DNA of 64,000 nucleotides, taken from NCBI GenBank assembly GCA_018402255.1, contig JAGYIS010000009.1, positions 434,001-498,000 on the forward strand, in the 5' to 3' direction. Shown piece after piece: positions 56,047 through 64,000 of the stretch. How positions within the stretch are numbered: position 1 is the stretch's first letter; each line of letters opens with the position of its first letter. Under the pieces are notes generated by a model. That model saw only the letters and a list, made by a program, of their open reading frames with translations, was not told the origin of the DNA and made no database searches. The position numbers and the translations under genes were made by a program. Source of the stretch: Marinobacter sp. Its GTDB lineage: Bacteria; Pseudomonadota; Gammaproteobacteria; Pseudomonadales; Oleiphilaceae.

Positions 56047-57747
56047 ATGGCTTTTGACCATCGTAAATACAGTGCCTTTAAACCCGTTGCGAAGAAGGAT
56101 CGTCGTTGGCCGGATCAGGTTATTGAAAAAGCGCCGACCTGGTGTGCCGTTGACCTGCGGGATGGCAATCAGGCGCTGGTCAAACCCATGTCTGTGGCTC
56201 AAAAGCAGCGGTTGTTCGATCTGTTGGTCAAGCTCGGCTTCAAGGAAATCGAAATCGGTTTCCCGGCTGCGAGTCAGCCGGATTTTGATTTTTGCCGCAA
56301 GCTGATTGAAGAGGAGCGCATCCCCGCTGATGTAAAAATTCAGGTGCTTACCCAGGCCCGCCCGGAACTTATCGAGCGCACATACCAGGCGCTTGAGGGT
56401 GCAAAGCAGGCCGTTGTCCACGTGTACAACTCAACGTCTACCGTTCAGCGTGAGCAGGTGTTCGGTCTCGATCGGGCCGGTATCCGCGACATCGCTGTTC
56501 AGGGCGCGACCGTGGTTAAAGAGATTGCCGGGCGTTATCCGGATACCGACTGGACCTTCCAGTATTCACCAGAGAGTTTTACCGGCACAGAGCTGGATTT
56601 TGCTGCAGAAGTGATCGATGCGGTAAATGATGTCTGGCGCCCGGACCAGGGCCAGCCGGTGATCATCAATTTGCCGGCAACGGTCGAGATGTCGACGCCA
56701 AACGTGTTTGCGGACCAGGTGGAGTGGATTTGCGAGAATATCCGGTACCGGGAGCACGTAAGCATCAGTGTGCATACTCACAATGACCGGGGTTGCGCTG
56801 TAGCCGCTGCAGAGTTGGCGGTGATGGCGGGTGCCGACCGGGTCGAGGGCACACTGATGGGCAATGGCGAGCGTACTGGCAACATGGACCTGGTGACCAT
56901 GGCCATGAACCTGTATTCCCAGGGTATTGATCCGACCCTCGACCTTTCCGGTATGGCTGAAATCACCGACGTGGTAGAAGCCTGTACTGAGATTTCTACT
57001 CACCCACGGCATCCGTACGCCGGCGAGCTGGTGTTTACAGCGTTCTCCGGTAGCCATCAGGATGCGATTCGCAAGTGCCTGTCACGGCGCAAGGATGACG
57101 AACCCTGGAATGTCGCTTATCTGCCCATTGACCCGTTTGATCTTGGGCGGCGTTATGAGGAGGTTGTGCGCATCAACAGCCAGTCCGGTAAGGGCGGCGT
57201 GGCTTATGTGCTGGAGCGGGATTACAAGATCAGTCTGCCTCGCTGGCTGCAGATCGAGTTCAGCAAGGTGGTGCAGCGGGAGGCCGAAACCAACGGCGGT
57301 GAAATTGACTCCCACACCATTCACCGGTTGTTTGATGAGCGCTACCTGAAGGTCCATGCCGATTGGGCGCTCCAGTCCTATGACCTGCACCGTGATAATG
57401 ATGGCGTTCGGGCTGAAGTGGTTATGGGTCGTGACAACGCTCCAATAGCGCTTGAAGGGCAGGGCCTCGGCGCCGTCGAAGCGGTATCGGATGCGTTGGC
57501 AAAACGGTTCGGCATAACCGTTGCTGTTGAGGCGTATGACGAATTTTCGTTGGGTGAGGGAACCAATGCCAACGCCTTGGCCTGTATTCGCCTGACCGCC
57601 AATGGAGAGCATTGCAGTGCCGCCGCACTGGCGGAAGATACTACGTCGGCAACCTTGCAGGCGTTGTTCTCCGCGGTCGCGCAGAGCGTGATCCATAAAA
57701 CCGGCGAGGTAGAAGTTTCAGAAGAAGGCGAGACCGCCCAGGTTTGA
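56047..57747 (+). CDS. leuA: 2-isopropylmalate synthase LeuA (long form)
   Basis: A 566-residue enzyme that condenses acetyl-CoA with 2-ketoisovalerate, the first committed step of leucine synthesis. It has the DRE-TIM barrel with CAVDLRDGNQALVKPM, SVHTHNDRGCAVAA metal-binding His residues, and a C-terminal LeuA dimer regulatory domain (about 440-560) for leucine inhibition. It is the long type (about 560 residues), as in Pseudomonas and actinobacteria, not the 520-residue E. coli type. A terminator follows. Confidence 0.96.
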   Translation: MAFDHRKYSAFKPVAKKDRRWPDQVIEKAPTWCAVDLRDGNQALVKPMSVAQKQRLFDLLVKLGFKEIEIGFPAASQPDFDFCRKLIEEERIPADVKIQVLTQARPELIERTYQALEGAKQAVVHVYNSTSTVQREQVFGLDRAGIRDIAVQGATVVKEIAGRYPDTDWTFQYSPESFTGTELDFAAEVIDAVNDVWRPDQGQPVIINLPATVEMSTPNVFADQVEWICENIRYREHVSISVHTHNDRGCAVAAAELAVMAGADRVEGTLMGNGERTGNMDLVTMAMNLYSQGIDPTLDLSGMAEITDVVEACTEISTHPRHPYAGELVFTAFSGSHQDAIRKCLSRRKDDEPWNVAYLPIDPFDLGRRYEEVVRINSQSGKGGVAYVLERDYKISLPRWLQIEFSKVVQREAETNGGEIDSHTIHRLFDERYLKVHADWALQSYDLHRDNDGVRAEVVMGRDNAPIALEGQGLGAVEAVSDALAKRFGITVAVEAYDEFSLGEGTNANALACIRLTANGEHCSAAALAEDTTSATLQALFSAVAQSVIHKTGEVEVSEEGETAQV

Positions 57748-57761
57748 TGTTCCGGTTTACA

Positions 57762-57799
57762 AACAAGAACGGCCAGCTTGAGCGCTGGCCGTTCTTGTT
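57762..57799. terminator. Terminator between convergent leuA and cspA
   Basis: AACAAGAACGGCCAGC (57762-57777), loop TTGAGC, GCTGGCCGTTCTTGTT (57784-57799): a perfect 16-bp stem. T runs are short (TT and TTC), so efficiency is uncertain. Confidence 0.8.
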
Positions 57800-57840
57800 C
57801 CGTCTGCCCGTGAGGGGCATCCGGCAGTTAACATAACCGC

Positions 57841-58050
57841 TTACAGGGGGGTTACGTTTTCCGCCTGCGGGCCTTTAGGACCCTGCGTTACGGTGAACTG
57901 TACCTGCTGGCCTTCTGCCAGAGTACGGAAACCGCCGGAGTTGATTGCACTGTAGTGAACGAAAACGTCACTGCCGCCTTCCTGAGCAATGAAGCCAAAG
58001 CCCTTGGATTCGTTGAACCACTTTACTTGGCCAGTCTTGGTATCGGACAT
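57841..58050 (-). CDS. cspA: CspA-family cold-shock protein
   Basis: A 69-residue RNA chaperone with the complete five-strand cold-shock domain: [15 protein letters not shown] (RNP1) and DVFVHYSAI (RNP2), then [21 protein letters not shown]. It differs from the cspD-like protein by lacking a tail. A long leader (360 bp to the next gene) may hold a cold-responsive structure. Confidence 0.97.
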   Translation of the reverse strand: MSDTKTGQVKWFNESKGFGFIAQEGGSDVFVHYSAINSGGFRTLAEGQQVQFTVTQGPKGPQAENVTPL

Positions 58051-58410
58051 CGATCTTTCCTGTCTTACTGAAATGTTGCCCTCACGGGACGTTCTTTTTC
58101 CGCACAGACGTTAGTTTGCGCAGACGAGGCTTCCGCCAGGGCGAAAGTCATCGCTGGAACATCCGGAGCGTACTGAGGAAGGGGCAACGAAAAGCCGAGG
58201 GCAGGACGTTGAAACGCATTCGCCAAATACCGCTGCAGAGGATCACAGCAATTTTTAGTATAGACCGAGATTGGGGGGCGTCAATTGTTTTTTTGAAGAT
58301 CTTGCGAGGCCGTTTAACCTATAAAAAACATATAGTTGTCATGATAATGCAACACAACTCTGCAGTCGTTCAGAGCAGAGTTGTGTTGGTTGTTCGCGGT
58401 GTATAGAAAT
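58051..58410 (-). other. 360-bp region upstream of cspA: leader and promoter
   Basis: No gene is visible. The A/T-rich part at 58240-58345 (AGTATAGACC and CCTATAAAAAACATATAG) probably holds the promoter. A transcript from it would have a leader of 200-280 nt, the length known for cold-regulated csp mRNAs. Exact start and RNA fold are not determined. Confidence 0.5.
58351..58387. terminator. Hairpin downstream of prpE
   Basis: AACACAACTCTGC (58351-58363) and GCAGAGTTGTGTT (58375-58387) form a perfect 13-bp stem with an 11-nt loop, 23 bases after the prpE stop. On the minus strand the flank is GCATT, not a T-run, so this may be a weak terminator. Confidence 0.6.
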
Positions 58411-60285
58411 TCAGTGTCCGAACTTTTCACTGATCTCGTCAAGGATGGCGGGGTCGTCGATGGTGCTGGGGACGCTGAACGTTTCGCCATCCGCAATTTG
58501 TCGGATAACCCGGCGCAGAATCTTGCCTGAACGGGTTTTGGGCAGTCGGTCGACGACAATGGCTCGCCGGAAGCAGGCAATGGCACCAATTTTCTCCCGA
58601 ACCATATCCACCAGTTCTTCTTCGAGTTCATCCTGGTCAATGGTGGCGCCGTCTTTGATCAATACCAGGCCAATGGGGATCTGGCCTTTCATATCGTCAT
58701 GGGCGCCGACCACGCAACATTCGGCGATGGCAGGGTGGGAGGCAACCACTTCTTCCATTTCACCGGTCGACAGCCGGTGGCCGGCCACATTGATCACGTC
58801 GTCCGTGCGGCCCATGATGAACACGTATCCGTCATCATCAATATAACCACCGTCGCCTGAGCTGTAGAAGCCCCGGATTGGTTCCAGATAGCTGCTCTGG
58901 AAGCGTTTGTCGTCGCCCCATACCGTCATCAGGCAACCCGGGGGTAGCGGCAGTTTTACTGCAACCTGGCCCTGCTCGCCGGCCGGTATCTGGCTGCCTT
59001 CCATATCGACCACCTGTACGTTGAATCCAGGCGAGGGGACGGTTGCCGAGCCAGGTTTGGTGGCCATCATTTCCAGGCCCACCGGGTTGCAGCAGATGGC
59101 CCAACCGGTCTCGGTCTGCCACCAGTGATCGAGGATCGGCAGGCCGGTATGTTCTTTGAGCCATTCGTAGGTCGCTGGGTCCAGTCGTTCACCTGCCAGG
59201 AAAATCCGTTTGAGTGAAGACACATCGTAGCGACGGAGTTGATCCGCTTCCGGATCTTCCTTGCGCACTGCTCGGAATGCGGTTGGTGCAGTAAACAGCA
59301 TATTGACCTTGTGGTCCTGCACCACCCGCCAGAACGCGCCTGCGTCCGGTGTTCTCACTGGCTTGCCTTCATAAAGAACAGTGGTGCAGCCAGCGAACAG
59401 GGGCGCATAGACGATGTAGCTGTGGCCAACCACCCAGCCAACGTCCGAGGCGGCCCAGAACACGTCGCCGGGTTTTGCGTCGTACACCAGCTTCATGCTG
59501 TATTTAAGCGCGACCGCATGGCCGCCGTTGTCGCGAACCACCCCTTTGGGCTTGCCGGTGGTGCCGGAGGTGTAGAGAACGTAGAGCGGATCGGTTGATT
59601 TGACTGCCACGGGCTCAGCCGGCTCCGCACCGGTGCAGATATCCTGCCAGTCAAAATCGCGCCCGGGCTTCAGGCTCGCTTTGACTTGCGGCCTTTGAAA
59701 GACGACGCACACGTCCGGTTTGTGGCTGGACTGCTCAATGGCTTTGTCTACCAGCGGTTTGTACTCGATCACTTTGGTCACTTCAATGCCGCAGGAGGCG
59801 GTAATCAGGGCCTTTGGCTGAGCATCGTCGATTCGCACCGCCAGTTCGTGGGCGGCAAAGCCTCCGAATACGACAGAGTGAACCGCGCCCAGGCGAGCAC
59901 AGGCGAGCATGGCGATGGCGGCCTGAGGAATCATCGGCATATACAGGATAACCCGATCGCCTTTCTCAATGCCGCGCGCCCGCAAGGCACCGGCAAATCG
60001 CGCAACTTCGTCACGCAGTTCGTTGTAGGTGTATTTTTGCTGGGAGTTGGTCACCGGAGAGTCGTAGATCAGGGCCGTCTGTTGACCACGGCCGGCACGA
60101 ATGTTGGCGTCCAGTGCGATATCGCTGGTGTTGAGGGTGCCGTCGGAAAACCATTCGCCGTGGCCATTGGTGAGCGGCTGCCAGATGGTTTTGGGTGATT
60201 CGATCCAGTCAATTTCCTGGGCCTGTTCGCGCCAGAAATCGTCCCGTTGTTCGATCGATCGGCGGAACTCGGAGTGGTAGTTCAT
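58411..60285 (-). CDS. prpE: Propionyl-CoA synthetase PrpE
   Basis: A 624-residue acyl-CoA synthetase of the acetate/propionate type. YTSGTTGKPKGVVRDNGGHAV binds ATP, DVGWVVGHSYIVYAPLFAG and DHWWQTETGW follow, and the acetylation-target Lys is in PKTRSGKILRR. The RDNGGH sequence marks PrpE rather than Acs. ATG 60285 with GAGG upstream is preferred over GTG 60294. No 2-methylcitrate genes are adjacent. Confidence 0.9.
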   Translation of the reverse strand: MNYHSEFRRSIEQRDDFWREQAQEIDWIESPKTIWQPLTNGHGEWFSDGTLNTSDIALDANIRAGRGQQTALIYDSPVTNSQQKYTYNELRDEVARFAGALRARGIEKGDRVILYMPMIPQAAIAMLACARLGAVHSVVFGGFAAHELAVRIDDAQPKALITASCGIEVTKVIEYKPLVDKAIEQSSHKPDVCVVFQRPQVKASLKPGRDFDWQDICTGAEPAEPVAVKSTDPLYVLYTSGTTGKPKGVVRDNGGHAVALKYSMKLVYDAKPGDVFWAASDVGWVVGHSYIVYAPLFAGCTTVLYEGKPVRTPDAGAFWRVVQDHKVNMLFTAPTAFRAVRKEDPEADQLRRYDVSSLKRIFLAGERLDPATYEWLKEHTGLPILDHWWQTETGWAICCNPVGLEMMATKPGSATVPSPGFNVQVVDMEGSQIPAGEQGQVAVKLPLPPGCLMTVWGDDKRFQSSYLEPIRGFYSSGDGGYIDDDGYVFIMGRTDDVINVAGHRLSTGEMEEVVASHPAIAECCVVGAHDDMKGQIPIGLVLIKDGATIDQDELEEELVDMVREKIGAIACFRRAIVVDRLPKTRSGKILRRVIRQIADGETFSVPSTIDDPAILDEISEKFGH

Positions 60286-60396
60286 GCTTGCCACCTCAGC
60301 TGTGCTGTTTTTGTTCTGTGATTGTTATGCACAACTGTAGGAGCTTTAGAATTGGTGGCTACTAGACCATAGGCGAAGTCACGACTGTTTTGAGGA

Positions 60397-61776
60397 TCAA
60401 TCGTTATCGGAATTGATCTCCATCACTTGAGCCCGCACCGAGCCCCGGCCGAGTCGCGCCGTCAGGGTGCTGTCTATGTTGAGCTGGCTGGCATCGCGAA
60501 CGATCTCATTCTGGTCATCTCTCACAATTGCATAGCCCCGGCCGAGGGTGGCCAGCGGGCTGACCACATGTAATGTCTGGGCATTGCGTTGAAAGCGCTC
60601 ATGGTGTTGCCTGAGTTGCTGGCGGATGGCGGATTCCAGCCGATCATTGATCCGGGCGATCTGGTCAGTCGCTGCGGTCAGGGTTTTTTTCGGCGACTGG
60701 GTAGCGAGGCGCTGGCTCAGGTGGCTGACTTTCAGCTGGTTTTGAGCTATCAACTGGCTGATGGCCTTGTTCAGGCGAACATCCAGTTCGTCCATCCGTT
60801 GAGCCTTGTCCTGCAGTTCGCGGCGAGGATCGCGCAGGCGCGCGGTGAGGTGGCCAAGTTGGGCCTCCAGACGCTGAAGCAGTCGGCGCGCGGCTTGACT
60901 GAGGCGCATTTCCTGCTCGCCAAGACGGCGTATCCACTGTAACTGATCCGGAGATATCTTCTCCGCCGCGGCCGAGGGCGTCGGCGCCCGGAGGTCGGCA
61001 ACGAAGTCGGCAATGGTTACGTCCACTTCGTGGCCGACCGCACTGACCGTGGCGATTGAACAATTGGCGATTGCCCTGGCGACCGCCTCTTCATTGAAGC
61101 ACCAGAGATCTTCCAGCGAGCCACCGCCGCGGCCAATGATCAGAACATCGGCAACACCATGGCGCTGGGCCTGCTCGATGGCGCGAACAATGTCAGCGGT
61201 GGCCGGTTGGCCCTGAACGGCAGTGGGATACAGCGTGACCGGAATCGCCGGGCAGCGACGGGCCAATACCGTCAGGATGTCGTGAATGGCGGCACCGGTC
61301 GGCGAGGTCACGACGCCAATGTGGCGCGGTGTTGGTGGTAGGGGCTTCTTTCGGGCAGGATCGAACAGTCCCTCGGACTGCAATTTCAGCTTCAGGGCTT
61401 CAAAAGCCTGCTGCAAAGCCCCAAGCCCGGCAGGCTCCATGTGTTCAACGATGATCTGGAAGTCGCCACGATTTTCATAAAGCGTGACCTTGCCACGAAT
61501 CCGGATCTGGTCGCCCTCCCGGGGTAATGGGCGGATGCGCTGGTTCGCGCCCCGGAACATGGCGCAGCGAATCTGGCATTTCTGGTCTTTCAGGGAAAAG
61601 TACCAATGCCCGGACGATGGCTTGGAGAATCCGGACAGCTCGCCTTCCACCCACACCTGCATAAAGCTGGATTCCAGCAGGTGCCGCGCCTGGTGATTGA
61701 GCTCACTGACGCTCAGGGCTCTGGGACGGGTGTCCGGGTAGAGGGAGTTCAAAGGTGGTTCTCCAAGATTTTTCAT
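60397..61776 (-). CDS. xseA: Exodeoxyribonuclease VII large subunit XseA
   Basis: A 459-residue subunit of the nuclease that degrades single-stranded DNA to oligonucleotides. An N-terminal OB fold (about 20-115) has VWVEGELSGFSKPSSGHWYFSLKD. The catalytic core has GVVTSPTGAAIHDIL, IIGRGGGSLEDLW and SAVGHEVDVTIADFVAD, and a long coiled coil (about 260-400) follows. ATG 61776 is used; a TTG lies two codons upstream. The xseB partner is not adjacent. Confidence 0.96.
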   Translation of the reverse strand: MKNLGEPPLNSLYPDTRPRALSVSELNHQARHLLESSFMQVWVEGELSGFSKPSSGHWYFSLKDQKCQIRCAMFRGANQRIRPLPREGDQIRIRGKVTLYENRGDFQIIVEHMEPAGLGALQQAFEALKLKLQSEGLFDPARKKPLPPTPRHIGVVTSPTGAAIHDILTVLARRCPAIPVTLYPTAVQGQPATADIVRAIEQAQRHGVADVLIIGRGGGSLEDLWCFNEEAVARAIANCSIATVSAVGHEVDVTIADFVADLRAPTPSAAAEKISPDQLQWIRRLGEQEMRLSQAARRLLQRLEAQLGHLTARLRDPRRELQDKAQRMDELDVRLNKAISQLIAQNQLKVSHLSQRLATQSPKKTLTAATDQIARINDRLESAIRQQLRQHHERFQRNAQTLHVVSPLATLGRGYAIVRDDQNEIVRDASQLNIDSTLTARLGRGSVRAQVMEINSDND

Positions 61777-61851
61777 ACGCAATAGCCGAGAGGGACGAGT
61801 AAAAATAACGGAAATTCAAAAAGATGCAACAAGGCAACAAAAACCCTGCGG

Positions 61852-61880
61852 TTTACTGTGTGTAGCCACCACTTTATAAT
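61852..61880 (+). promoter_or_regulatory. Predicted sigma-70 promoter of guaB
   Basis: TTTACT (61852-61857), 17 bp, TATAAT (61875-61880). The -10 is consensus. Transcription would start near 61887, giving a leader of about 80 nt before guaB. It faces away from xseA, which diverges. Confidence 0.75.
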
Positions 61881-61891
61881 AGATCGATTAA

Positions 61892-63430
<1,539 letters not shown>

Positions 63431-63445
63431 TCTTTGCTCGATCTG

Positions 63446-63479
63446 ACACGGCCCGGTTTCCGGGCCGTGTTGTTTCTTT
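63446..63479 (+). terminator. Terminator-like hairpin between guaB and guaA
   Basis: ACACGGCCCG (63446-63455), loop GTTTC, CGGGCCGTGT (63461-63470), then TTGTTTCTTT. The 10-bp stem followed by a T-rich tract inside the guaBA unit could partly end transcription and adjust guaA. Confidence 0.7.
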
Positions 63480-63495
63480 ACAGCCCGAGGACTCC

Positions 63496-64000
63496 ATGGC
63501 TCAGAACATTCACGACCACCGCATCCTGATTCTCGATTTCGGCTCCCAGTACACCCAGTTGATCGCGCGTCGTGTGCGGGAAATCGGCGTGTACTGTGAG
63601 ATCAAAGCGTTTGATATCACCGACGACGAACTGAACGCATTCAATCCCAAAGGTATTATCCTGGCTGGCGGCCCGGAGTCGGTGACGCAACTGGGCGGCC
63701 CGAGAGCGCCAGAAGGGTTGTTCGATAAGGGGATTCCGATTCTCGGCATCTGCTACGGCATGCAAACCATGGCGGAACAGCTGGGTGGCCGCGTGGCCAG
63801 CTCCGAGAAGCGTGAGTTCGGTTATGCTCAGGTCAAAGTGAGAGCCAAGGGCCCGCTGTTGCAGGACATCACCGATCACCTGACCCCGGCGGGTGAGTCC
63901 TTGCTGGATGTGTGGATGAGCCACGGTGATAAAGTCGTGGTCATGCCGGAAGGTTTCGAACTGCTGGCGTCCACTGAAAGCGCTCCGATTGCAGCAATGC
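63496..64000 (+). CDS. guaA: GMP synthase (glutamine-hydrolysing) GuaA, N-terminal part (truncated by window edge)
   Basis: The first 168 codons of GMP synthase, which aminates XMP to GMP. The amidotransferase domain is in view: [27 protein letters not shown], and the nucleophile elbow LGICYGMQ with catalytic Cys. The WMSHGDKV region follows. The ATP-PPase domain lies beyond base 64000. ATG 63496 starts 65 bp after guaB, with a hairpin between. Confidence 0.97.
   Translation, partial: MAQNIHDHRILILDFGSQYTQLIARRVREIGVYCEIKAFDITDDELNAFNPKGIILAGGPESVTQLGGPRAPEGLFDKGIPILGICYGMQTMAEQLGGRVASSEKREFGYAQVKVRAKGPLLQDITDHLTPAGESLLDVWMSHGDKVVVMPEGFELLASTESAPIAAM

Overview
The window is a 64 kb piece of gammaproteobacterial core chromosome. 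Gene content, gene order and about 55-58% G+C (judged by eye) fit a marine Pseudomonas relative, most likely Marinobacter or a close neighbour. The genus call is inference; no rRNA or tRNA gene is present to anchor it. I see no insertion sequence, prophage, CRISPR array, integron or plasmid function. Coding density is about 95%, and many neighbours overlap by 4-8 bp.

Layout. 1-5983 (minus): high-affinity cbb3 oxidase ccoNOQP, then ccoG, ccoH/fixH and the 5' part of ccoI, with two FNR/Anr-like boxes upstream of ccoN. 6205-15640: a Tex30/KANL3-like hydrolase, a 7TMR-DISM diguanylate cyclase, rlmM, a small monooxygenase-fold protein, a TusA-like protein, dsbD, epmC, rhlB and pdxB. 15698-21875: htpX, an unknown gene, alaA, then glutathione peroxidase, an OhrR/OspR-type regulator and a SagS-like hybrid kinase. 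As I remember it, this is the order of the P. aeruginosa PA2830-PA2824 region. 21923-30420: an unknown membrane-anchored protein, a LysR regulator, a two-domain GNAT protein, roxA, purB, hflD, mnmA (frameshifted here), a Nudix hydrolase and rluE. 30552-37831: a cold-shock protein, then clpS-clpA, an orphan solute-binding-like protein, infA, bpt, aat and trxB; this groups most of the bacterial N-degron pathway. 37887-41869: an orphan MoxR ATPase behind aguA-aguB, a small exported protein and a PilZ protein. 41989-53468: lolC-lolD, a DUF2062 protein, comEC and a tightly packed envelope run (exbB-exbD-msbA-lpxK-Trm112-like-kdsB-LMW phosphatase-murB). 53521-64000: proS, an Lrp-type regulator divergent from leuA, a CspA-type protein, prpE, xseA, guaB and the 5' part of guaA.

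How the genes fit together. The cco block encodes a microaerobic terminal oxidase plus its copper and assembly factors. Peroxidase, regulator and sensor kinase form an organic-peroxide/surface-signalling group. ClpS-ClpA with Bpt and Aat make and deliver N-degron substrates. LolCD, MsbA, LpxK, KdsB and MurB all serve envelope building.

The clearest anomaly is a one-base deletion that breaks mnmA, normally an intact and highly conserved tRNA-modifying gene. It may be a sequencing error or a real lesion. I did not find a clearly new multi-gene system. The best leads are the unknown genes beside the alaA and SagS loci, the orphan solute-binding-like protein inside the N-degron cluster, the GNAT protein with a degenerate PLD-like tail, and several unusual intergenic hairpins.
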